Shown here: positions 1-4,788 of the stretch, one piece after another
How positions within the stretch are numbered: position 1 is the stretch's first letter
Layout: the number at the start of each line of letters is the position of its first letter
Assembly (NCBI GenBank): GCA_001828295.1
Contig: MHYI01000232.1
Location: 1-6,109, forward strand
Length of the DNA stretch: 6,109 nt
Reading direction: 5' to 3'
Source: Planctomycetes bacterium RBG_16_41_13
GTDB taxonomy: Bacteria > Planctomycetota > Brocadiia > Brocadiales > Brocadiaceae
Notes under the pieces: model-generated
Databases searched by the model: none
What the model was told of the DNA's origin: nothing
What the model saw: the letters and a program-made list of their open reading frames with translations, nothing else
Program-made: the position numbers and the translations under genes

Positions 1-20
1 AGGCAATTCATGAATTGCCT
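1..20. repeat. Perfect 20-bp palindrome (REP-like repeat)
   Basis: AGGCAATTCATGAATTGCCT is its own reverse complement over all 20 bases. It sits at the window edge, so the full element may extend further left; the following CTAC has no visible partner here. Palindromes built around ATTCATGAAT with flanking G/C arms are, to my recollection, common dispersed intergenic repeats in planctomycete and other environmental genomes. That family link is recollection and cannot be tested from one copy. It is too symmetric to be chance, and it lacks a following T-run, so it is not an obvious terminator. Confidence 0.7.
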
Positions 21-65
21 CTACAGCTTACGAATGCCGTCATTGTTAGAATTTTTCAAAAAGCT

Positions 66-85
66 AAAGTGTTACAAAGTGTTAC
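66..85. repeat. Tandem 10-bp direct repeat AAAGTGTTAC x2
   Basis: AAAGTGTTAC occurs twice back to back (66-75 and 76-85). A 10-bp period puts both copies on the same DNA face, as expected of a pair of half-sites for a cooperative regulator. It lies about 155 bases upstream of the methyltransferase start. An operator role is inference; it may equally be part of a dispersed non-coding repeat that includes the palindrome at 1-20. Confidence 0.6.
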
Positions 86-108
86 GTTTTTTGTCATTTT
101 GAATTTGT

Positions 109-134
109 TTCGTATTTCGACATTCGTATTTCGA
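109..134. repeat. 12-bp direct repeat TTCGTATTTCGA x2
   Basis: TTCGTATTTCGA is present at 109-120 and again at 123-134, separated by two bases (14-bp period). Each copy contains TTCG and its complement CGAA is partly formed at 132-135. It forms part of the repeat-rich gene-free leader ahead of the methyltransferase. Its function is unknown. Confidence 0.55.
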
Positions 135-142
135 ATTTGGTT

Positions 143-157
143 GCGGCCAAAGGCCGC
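143..157. repeat. GC-rich hairpin GCGGCC-AAA-GGCCGC
   Basis: A perfect 6-bp stem (143-148 with 152-157) closes a three-base AAA loop in otherwise AT-rich DNA. It is followed by CGCCAAGTCC and not by a T-run, so it does not look like an intrinsic terminator. It resembles short boilerplate repeats that recur in intergenic DNA of some genomes; that is an inference. Downstream, TATAAA at 175-180 could be a -10 box for the methyltransferase, but no -35 box is seen at a proper distance. Confidence 0.5.
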
Positions 158-238
158 GCCAAGTCCTTCGTGGTTATAAATATTATTTTCAGGTGAAATT
201 TTGAGAGGATACGAAAAAGGACTCTTTGAAGGGGAAAA

Positions 239-1015
239 ATGCCTTACGAAGCTATAAACAAGAGATGTTATGAAAAGAAACGCACGGTGTCAGAGTATGC
301 CCTTACAGCATTGCAAATTGCCGAAGTAATGATTTTTATAAAATACAGGGAGTATATTGCTGACAAACATGTACTTGATATTGGATGTGGCGCAGGAAGG
401 ACGACTTTGCCGCTGGCGAGATTAAGCAAGCATTACATTGGCATGGATTTTTCTCTTGATATGATAGCACTCTGCAAGGAAAAATTCGCCATCGCCAATA
501 CAACTTTTCTCCATCATGACGCCAGAAATATGAAAATTTTTGAGGATGACACGTTTGATTTTGTATTATTCTCATATAATGGATTAGATTCTATGGGCAA
601 TAATAACCGGCTAAAAAGCTTAAAAGAAATTCACAGAATACTAAAAAAAGATGGTGTATTTGTGTTTTCTTCCCATAATAGAAATTACCGCCTTGAAAAT
701 TCCTTTCCCAGTATGTCCTTTACACCCTGCCCATACGTTCAGGCAAAACTCTTTGTAAAATATTTTCGCTCAGTGATTAATTTCTTAAAAAATAAAAAGC
801 GGGAACAGTTTAACGAAACATACGCAATTATTAACGATAAGGCACATAGCTATGCTTTATTAACTTACTATATAGATAAAAACAATCAACTATTACAAAA
901 TAAAGGTATTGGACTCGAAACGGTGGAAATGTACGATATCTTTGGCAATACATTACATCCTGGCGATAGCGATAACCATAGCGCGTGGATTTATTATGTT
1001 ACAAAAAAAACTTGA
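239..1015 (+). CDS. Class I SAM-dependent methyltransferase (Methyltransf_11/25-like)
   Basis: This is a 258-residue soluble protein with a Rossmann-type SAM-binding domain in its first half. Motif I is VLDIGCGAGR (residues 45-54), the acidic residue binding the SAM ribose is D70 in YIGMD, the adenine-binding position is D94 in HHDAR, motif IV is FDFVLFSYNGLD (106-117), and the later strand follows RILKKDGVFVFSS (133-145). The C-terminal half (about 150-258) is less conserved and probably forms the substrate cap. The ATG at 239 is preceded by GAAGGGG (228-234), close but usable. It has no signal peptide or membrane segment. The domain shows a methyl transfer from SAM; the acceptor cannot be read from sequence and is probably a small molecule. 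The gene stands alone, convergent with the tRNA/small-protein unit downstream, so context gives no pathway. Confidence 0.9.
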   Translation: MPYEAINKRCYEKKRTVSEYALTALQIAEVMIFIKYREYIADKHVLDIGCGAGRTTLPLARLSKHYIGMDFSLDMIALCKEKFAIANTTFLHHDARNMKIFEDDTFDFVLFSYNGLDSMGNNNRLKSLKEIHRILKKDGVFVFSSHNRNYRLENSFPSMSFTPCPYVQAKLFVKYFRSVINFLKNKKREQFNETYAIINDKAHSYALLTYYIDKNNQLLQNKGIGLETVEMYDIFGNTLHPGDSDNHSAWIYYVTKKT

Positions 1016-1061
1016 AGTCACGGGGAATATGGTATTAATCACGATCAGGACTACTTTCATG

Positions 1062-1087
1062 CCTCGTTGTGAGCGCTGCTCATGAGG
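1062..1087. other. Imperfect hairpin downstream of the methyltransferase
   Basis: TGAGC (1070-1074) pairs with GCTCA (1078-1082) around a three-base GCT loop. An outer CCTC (1062-1065) can pair with GAGG (1084-1087) across an internal bulge. No T-run follows on either strand. It lies about 50 bases after the methyltransferase stop and may act as a 3'-end stabilising or weak termination structure; this is inference. Confidence 0.35.
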
Positions 1088-1124
1088 GTTAAAATGGAAA
1101 CGCTGGATGAAATAAGTTAACCCC

Positions 1125-1167
1125 TCCTAAAACAAGCGATGTTTTAAAAACCTCTTTTGTTTTAGGA
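1125..1167 (-). other. 11-bp inverted repeat abutting the stop of the 63-aa gene
   Basis: TCCTAAAACAA (1125-1135) and its exact complement TTGTTTTAGGA (1157-1167) are separated by 21 bases. The right arm ends one base before the TAG stop (1168-1170) of the minus-strand small gene, so the structure would form the very start of that gene's 3' untranslated region. A shorter alternative pairs AAAACA (1129-1134) with TGTTTT (1140-1145). Neither strand carries a proper U-run after the stem, so a classical intrinsic terminator is not supported. A bidirectional end signal between two convergent genes is the simplest reading, and a repeat element is the alternative. Confidence 0.5.
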
Positions 1168-1359
1168 CTAATTAGTGTCCTGTATGACAAAGTTGGCGCC
1201 ATCATTCTTTGAGGGGATGTATTCGCCAATAGGGCAAAGAGTCTTGCTCTCTTTTTCACATCGTATCAGAATCTTCCACAGCGCCTCGAGGCTCTCTTTT
1301 TCATGTTCCGTTTCAGGAATCATCTTTATTCTTGATTGGCTTTCAATAGAAATTTTCAT
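1168..1359 (-). CDS. Orphan small protein, 63 aa, function unknown
   Basis: The product begins MKISIESQSR and ends FVIQDTN. The start is the ATG at 1359-1357, chosen because AGGAG stands seven bases before it on the minus strand. The reading frame stays open further upstream, but only by running through the tRNA gene, so a longer form is unlikely. The protein is soluble, has an acidic, probably helical middle (EHEKESLEALWKI, 18-30) and two cysteines (C34, C42), the second in LCPIGEY. No domain is recognised. It reads like a real conserved protein: good start site, balanced composition, no low-complexity sequence. TATAAT at 1387-1382 could give it its own promoter; otherwise it could be read through from tRNA-Ala 32 bases upstream. 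I assign no function. Confidence 0.65.
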   Translation of the reverse strand: MKISIESQSRIKMIPETEHEKESLEALWKILIRCEKESKTLCPIGEYIPSKNDGANFVIQDTN

Positions 1360-1381
1360 GCAATAGCTCCTTGTAGTGATG

Positions 1382-1387
1382 ATTATA
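1382..1387 (-). promoter_or_regulatory. Consensus -10 box (TATAAT) ahead of the 63-aa gene
   Basis: On the minus strand TATAAT lies 22 bases ahead of the ATG, with the AGGAG ribosome binding site between them. Any -35 box would have to lie inside the 3' half of tRNA-Ala, and no good TTGACA match is there: TTGTCT at 1403-1398 is only 10 bases away. The box may therefore be a weak promoter, or just AT-rich tRNA trailer. Confidence 0.3.
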
Positions 1388-1391
1388 TAAA

Positions 1392-1467
1392 TGGTGGAGA
1401 CAAGGGGATTCGAACCCCTGACCTTCTCATTGCGAACGAGACGCTCTCCCAACTGAGCTATGCCCCC
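1392..1467 (-). tRNA. tRNA-Ala, anticodon CGC
   Basis: A complete 76-base cloverleaf with encoded CCA (1394-1392) and discriminator A. The acceptor arm is GGGGGCA (1467-1461) with TGTCTCC. It contains the G3-U70 wobble pair that marks alanine tRNAs for AlaRS. The D-arm begins TAGCTCAGTTGG, the anticodon loop is TTCGCAA with CGC at 1434-1432, and the T-arm is AGGGG-TTCGAAT-CCCCT. The anticodon reads GCG alanine codons, normally also covered by a UGC isoacceptor encoded elsewhere, so this is probably the accessory species. All arms pair, so it should be functional. No clear promoter pair was found just upstream. Confidence 0.96.
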
Positions 1468-1809
1468 TCCCCTATTTCAATACAGGCTTAAAAGAAGGTA
1501 TATTTTTTCTCAATATAACAATCTCTTGATTCAATTTCACTATTTTTTTGATAATTTTAAACATTATACATCGTTCACCCCTGTTGCTTATATTGATTTC
1601 TTTTTTGGATTGACATAAAGCAAAAGCTCTGATACCCTATGCCGCAAATAATATCGAAATTCACCCAATGCCCGCTATCGATGGCGGTAAGTTTGTGAAA
1701 AGCTGTGAGATAAAATATAGCGCGTGGTGTGGAGAATGCAGTTGAAGATCATGAATTTTGACGGGTATTGTTATCCTTATCGTGTAAAACGGTTTCGTAA
1801 AAGTGTACT
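1468..1809. other. Gene-free stretch, 342 bases
   Basis: It lies between the minus-strand tRNA-Ala and the plus-strand membrane protein gene, so it should hold divergent promoters. The left part (about 1490-1560) is very AT-rich. A minus-strand TATAAT (1568-1563) has no matching -35 box. The plus strand has a TTGACA promoter candidate at 1610-1638 (separate entry). A second, weaker one is TTGACG (1758-1763) with TGTAAA (1783-1788), 19 bases apart. A short inverted repeat, CCGC (1672-1675) with GCGG (1684-1687), lies in the long leader. A frame open from 1614 to the stop at 1743-1745, with an ATG at 1668, lacks a ribosome binding site and is not called as a gene. Confidence 0.5.
1610..1638 (+). 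promoter_or_regulatory. Candidate sigma70 promoter upstream of the membrane protein/ogt pair
   Basis: A perfect -35 TTGACA (1610-1615) is followed after 17 bases by TACCCT (1633-1638), which keeps the three most important -10 positions (T, A and final T). Transcription would begin near 1645 and leave a leader of about 165 bases before the ATG at 1810. The good -35 and ideal spacing support it; the poor -10 and long leader weigh against it. Confidence 0.4.
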
Positions 1810-2571
1810 ATGATATATTTCTCACTTGCAATAGGCATTATTTTGATAATGTTTCTCAGTTTTGCCACGAATGGGCTGTGGGTGAAATATATCAATAACA
1901 AGTTTCTTAAAGGATTTCTCCTGCCTGGAGCTATTGTTCACGAACTTAGCCATGCTCTTTTATGTCTTATTACGGGAACCACCATCAGCGAACTTAATTT
2001 GTTTCGAACGGATAACACGGGGATAAAGTATGATAAACCAAAGGTTCCCTTTGTTTTCGACTTTATTATCACCTCTGCACCTCTTTTTGGCTGTGCGTTT
2101 TTCATCTTATTCATATCAGGTATTCTGTCCAATCCCATTCGCGTAAACAATGCATTTCCCGAAGAAATTCTTCTTTCATTTAACGGACTTTTCAATTTAA
2201 TCCGGTATTTGCTTGATTCGGTATGGATTACGTTTCATTCTTTTCGCAGCCAGTTTCGTATAGAAGAAGTGCGGCATGTTCTGTTCCTTTTCGCTATCAT
2301 TGTATTTACCGTATCAATGTCCCCGCATAAACAGGATTTTAAATATCTGATACCTGGATTTGCCATTCTTTTTGCCATTCTTTTCTTTCTTGAAAAGTTT
2401 GGTGTGTCTTTGCTAAAGAATTCCTGGTGGAGTTATTTTATAAAAGAGCTGTGGACAATAACCACGCTCTCCATTTCCGTCCTTGCGACACTCCTTTTTT
2501 TTACTTTAATCATTATGGGATTCATAAAAGGGTACCGGCTGACGTTTGGACAAAAAGGGTCGAACAAATAA
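1810..2571 (+). CDS. Integral membrane protein with HExxH motif, M50-like peptidase
   Basis: The 253-residue product is mostly hydrophobic. Membrane segments are likely around 2-20, 38-56, 82-105, 157-170, 179-195 and 217-239. The key signature is VHELSHALLCL (43-53): H44-E45-x-x-H48 inside a membrane helix, as in intramembrane zinc metalloproteases of the M50 type. Two histidines plus the catalytic glutamate are therefore present. The usual NPxxxLDG third-ligand motif is not; D136 in YLLDSVW or D176 in SPHKQDF are candidate replacements. Family membership is thus likely, but proteolytic activity is unproven and the substrate unknown. The ATG at 1810 is the only usable start because the in-frame TAA at 1798-1800 blocks extension; no ribosome binding site is evident. 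The gene overlaps ogt by 26 bases, implying one transcript. Confidence 0.75.
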   Translation: MIYFSLAIGIILIMFLSFATNGLWVKYINNKFLKGFLLPGAIVHELSHALLCLITGTTISELNLFRTDNTGIKYDKPKVPFVFDFIITSAPLFGCAFFILFISGILSNPIRVNNAFPEEILLSFNGLFNLIRYLLDSVWITFHSFRSQFRIEEVRHVLFLFAIIVFTVSMSPHKQDFKYLIPGFAILFAILFFLEKFGVSLLKNSWWSYFIKELWTITTLSISVLATLLFFTLIIMGFIKGYRLTFGQKGSNK

Positions 2572-3109
2572 TTTTAAAGAGATTCATTTTAGCACATTCC
2601 CTACCCCCCTCGGATATGTGTACGTGGCAAAAACAGAAGAAGGCATTTGCAGAATAGCATTTCCGCTCACTTCCATGCATGATTTACCCCGCCATGACCA
2701 ATGTGCAATCTATACAAGACTTCACGAAAATGATGCTTTACTGAAACACGAAATAGCTATTTTAAAAAAATATTTTGAAGGGAAAAAGGTTGTATTTGAT
2801 TTTTCGCTTGATTTAAGCATCGGAACTTTTTTCCAGAGGAAGGTATGGAACAAACTGAGGGAAATTCCCTATGGTGAATGCCGTTCTTACAAATGGGTGG
2901 CAGAACAGATTGGTAATCCAAAAGCTGCGCGGGCAGTAGGGATGGCAAACAATAAAAACCCTTTACCTCCCGTCATTCCCTGCCACAGGGTTATAGGAAC
3001 AAATGGTAAATTAACGGGATATGCAACTGGGATTCACGTCAAGCAATGGTTGCTGGAAATGGAACACGGTGCTAAATCTTTTCAGATGAAACGCCGGGAT
3101 AGTGTTTAA
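2546..3109 (+). CDS. ogt: Methylated-DNA-[protein]-cysteine S-methyltransferase
   Basis: A 187-residue suicide repair protein that moves the alkyl group from O6-alkylguanine (and O4-alkylthymine) in DNA to its own cysteine. The active site is IPCHRVIG with C146. Spacing matches the human enzyme: hinge N138 eight residues before the cysteine, arginine finger R129 in KAARAVG, DNA-contact Y115, and E173 in LLEMEHG completing the Cys-His-Glu network. An N-terminal strand domain (about 12-90) precedes the winged-helix domain (about 95-175). No Ada-type regulatory domain is attached. The start is taken as TTG 2546 because a TGA lies two codons upstream and no ATG precedes the conserved FPTPLGYVYVA; AAAGGG (2527-2532) is a distant ribosome binding site. 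It overlaps the upstream gene by 26 bases, so translational coupling is likely, and its tail overlaps speE on the opposite strand by 38. Confidence 0.93.
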   Translation: MDKKGRTNNFKEIHFSTFPTPLGYVYVAKTEEGICRIAFPLTSMHDLPRHDQCAIYTRLHENDALLKHEIAILKKYFEGKKVVFDFSLDLSIGTFFQRKVWNKLREIPYGECRSYKWVAEQIGNPKAARAVGMANNKNPLPPVIPCHRVIGTNGKLTGYATGIHVKQWLLEMEHGAKSFQMKRRDSV

Positions 3110-4013
3110 TGAGCGGTGCATCGTCACGTATGATGTGTTTGCTTTTCTTTAACTCTTCACGCAAATATTTTGGCAAGTTGAAAAGCGAATGATGGGTAAT
3201 GCTGTCATAATAGCGTAATGCTGAATTAACCCGATTCCCGATTCTGAAATCGATTTCTTCGCCGGTAATGTCTAAATTCCCCAGATTGTGCGTTGCGAGG
3301 GTAAAACCCCACAGGCATGCATATGACGGTATGTAGGTGGTGTAAGGAAATACATGCGGGAATACTTCGTTTAGCGTATGGAATATGCCGGAAAACAGGT
3401 CATTGTCCGTAATAGAAACGGCACCGGACTGAACGACGACTATGCCGTCCTTCCGGAGCCTGCCTGCGGCAAGCTGATAAAATTCCCTCGTAAAAAGCAT
3501 GGCGGAAGGGCTGCCGCCAACGGGATCATTTACATCAATAATAATAACATCAAATTGTTGCTCTGTATTCTCCAGATATTTCCTTCCGTCTTCAATAATA
3601 AGCGAGGTGCGTTCATCATCAAAAGCCCCTTCATGAAATGAGGAGAGGCTTTTTTTCGCACACGAGATTACCTCGTCATTGATGTCAACCATTACCGCTT
3701 TTTTTACCGATTTATGGCGAAGCGTTTCTCTCAGGGTTGCGCCCTCACCTCCTCCAATAATAAGGACGCTTTGCACCTCCGGATGCATTATAAGGGATGG
3801 TTGCACCAGGGATTCATGATACACATACTCATCTGCCTCAGCCGACTGGAATTCATTGTCAAGTATAAGGCATTTGCCAAAACTATAGGTATCAACAACG
3901 ATTATTTTTTGATGTTTTGATTCTGCCTGGTACACAATGTTTTTGAATGCCAGTTTATGAAGTTCATAGTCGCTGAAATAATCATCTATCCAGTTTAAGG
4001 GTAATTTTTCCAT
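3072..4013 (-). CDS. speE: Aminopropyltransferase (spermidine synthase family, ACL5-like motifs)
   Basis: The 313-residue enzyme transfers an aminopropyl group from decarboxylated SAM to a polyamine acceptor, releasing methylthioadenosine. An N-terminal beta domain (about 1-75) contains the substrate-gate motif SAEADEYVYHE (57-67). The Rossmann domain carries IIGGGEG (85-91), D110 binding the ribose, EDGR (141-144), and catalytic D160 and D163 in IIDVNDP. GGGEG, VVQSG and YIPSYACLWGF resemble plant ACL5 (thermospermine synthase) and its prokaryotic relatives more than E. coli SpeE (GGGDG, IPTYYGG). The acceptor, putrescine or spermidine, is therefore open. The ATG at 4013 is preferred: it gives a normal N-terminus, whereas the 4079 start only adds residues inside speD. 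It has no good ribosome binding site and overlaps speD by 32 bases, so coupled translation is likely. Confidence 0.9.
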   Translation of the reverse strand: MEKLPLNWIDDYFSDYELHKLAFKNIVYQAESKHQKIIVVDTYSFGKCLILDNEFQSAEADEYVYHESLVQPSLIMHPEVQSVLIIGGGEGATLRETLRHKSVKKAVMVDINDEVISCAKKSLSSFHEGAFDDERTSLIIEDGRKYLENTEQQFDVIIIDVNDPVGGSPSAMLFTREFYQLAAGRLRKDGIVVVQSGAVSITDNDLFSGIFHTLNEVFPHVFPYTTYIPSYACLWGFTLATHNLGNLDITGEEIDFRIGNRVNSALRYYDSITHHSLFNLPKYLREELKKSKHIIRDDAPLIKHYPGVSSEKI

Positions 4014-4431
4014 GGTTATTTTGTAATAAAGATTGATATTGATCAAGGGTATATTGACGGCGAACTGTTTCGGCCTCATGGAGAAGAAAATCGCCTCTTC
4101 TTAATTCCATAGTAAAGGTTTCTTTTGCATGAAATGCCTGCGAAATGTACAAGGCCGCGTTATGAGGATTCATAGTGCTCCCGCACAAAAAAATATCCAC
4201 CGCAGCATATTCGTGCTCCGGCCAGGTGTGAATTGATATGTGTGATTCAGCCAGGATAGCGATCCCGGTAATACCATAAGGGCTAAAATGATGGCATATA
4301 ACGTCGACCAATGTTGCATTCGAAATTTCGGTTGCTTTTTTAAGGATGTTTTTCACTGAGGAGACATTGTTAATAATGTCTCTGCTGCAACCCTTCATTT
4401 CCAAAATAACATGTTTCCCCAATAGAGCCAA
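3982..4431 (-). CDS. speD: S-adenosylmethionine decarboxylase proenzyme, prokaryotic class 1B
   Basis: A 149-residue pyruvoyl enzyme that makes decarboxylated SAM, the aminopropyl donor used by the adjacent speE product. Autocleavage is expected between E62 and S63 in AESHISIHTWPE, giving a short beta chain and an alpha chain with an N-terminal pyruvoyl group. The proton acceptor H68 and donor C83 (FLCGS) are present, at the same numbers as in Thermotoga maritima SpeD. The processing serine 55 of that enzyme is a threonine here, a conservative change. The start is TTG 4431: it aligns with MKSLGRHL of the Thermotoga protein and follows the strong AAGGAGAGGTG ribosome binding site. The C-terminus is about 19 residues longer than the Thermotoga protein because the reading frame runs into speE. 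It is the first gene of the polyamine operon. Confidence 0.96.
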   Translation of the reverse strand: MALLGKHVILEMKGCSRDIINNVSSVKNILKKATEISNATLVDVICHHFSPYGITGIAILAESHISIHTWPEHEYAAVDIFLCGSTMNPHNAALYISQAFHAKETFTMELRRGDFLLHEAETVRRQYTLDQYQSLLQNNHGKITLKLDR

Positions 4432-4676
4432 CGGTCACCTCTCCTTTCCCTGTATGATTTTTGCAGGCATTGTGGTTTATTGTTTGCATAAACGGCTTTT
4501 AAAAATAGTTTACAAAAACGGTATTTTCAGGAAAATGCTCTTTGGTTTTGGTATAAATTATTTGTACTGTTGCTATCCTGTTTTTCCCCATTTTATCATC
4601 AACTATGTCAGGATACACCCCGATTAGACAATGTTTAAGCGTTAAGTGAAATGCAGGAAAATCTGTAAAAAATCCA
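4432..4676 (-). other. Long 5' leader of speD-speE
   Basis: If transcription starts near 4670, the speD transcript has a leader of about 239 bases with no convincing gene. It contains the inverted repeat TATCCTG (minus strand, 4615-4609) with CAGGATA (4580-4574), a 7-bp stem with a 28-base loop. It ends in the ribosome binding site AAGGAGAGGTG. I do not recognise a known SAM or polyamine riboswitch fold. A weaker internal promoter pair, TTGTAA and TTTATG 17 bases apart, could shorten the leader. Feedback control through this leader is possible but unproven. Confidence 0.35.
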
Positions 4677-4705
4677 ATTTTAAATGGATACATTTCTGTT
4701 GTCAA
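4677..4705 (-). promoter_or_regulatory. Strong sigma70 promoter for speD-speE
   Basis: Reading the minus strand, a perfect TTGACA (4705-4700) is followed after exactly 17 bases by TAAAAT (4682-4677), a 5-of-6 match to TATAAT. Transcription should begin near 4670, heading to speD. It is the best promoter match in the window. It lies back to back with the murC-like promoter, the two -35 boxes being 43 bases apart. Confidence 0.7.
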
Positions 4706-4748
4706 GGAATGAATATAACGCAAAAGAACCATTTGCAAAAGAAATATT

Positions 4749-4777
4749 TTGACTATCAAAACGTTGCAAGATATATT
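4749..4777 (+). promoter_or_regulatory. Sigma70 promoter for the MurC-like gene
   Basis: TTGACT (4749-4754) and TATATT (4772-4777) each match the consensus at five of six positions and are separated by exactly 17 bases. The expected start point, about 4784, is only some five bases before the ATG at 4789. The message would then be nearly leaderless, which agrees with the absence of a ribosome binding site there. Confidence 0.65.
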
Positions 4778-4788
4778 CTAATGCGCTC

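Noticed and set aside
1094..1120. Eight-codon frame (METLDEIS) after a GAGGG ribosome-binding-like sequence
   Set aside because: It is too short to support as a gene, and nothing else indicates translation.
1125..1167. Rho-independent terminator
   Set aside because: The stem is good but no U-run follows it in either direction, so it was listed only as an inverted repeat.
1360..1452. N-terminal extension of the 63-aa protein to 94 residues
   Set aside because: The extra residues are translated from tRNA-Ala sequence, whereas the ATG at 1359 has a strong ribosome binding site.
2427..2657. 76-codon plus-strand frame across the membrane protein/ogt junction
   Set aside because: It is an alternative frame of two well-supported genes, with no protein-like signature.
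4014..4079. 22-residue N-terminal extension of the SpeE-like protein
   Set aside because: It lies wholly within speD, has no family-like sequence, and would lengthen a normal-sized protein.
4346..4627. 93-codon plus-strand frame
   Set aside because: It overlaps the start of speD on the opposite strand, has no recognisable domain, and covers the speD ribosome binding site. Treated as a shadow.
4499..4759. 86-codon open frame on the minus strand upstream of speD
   Set aside because: It starts with TTG without a ribosome binding site, resembles no protein family, and the strong speD promoter lies inside it. It is most likely leader DNA.
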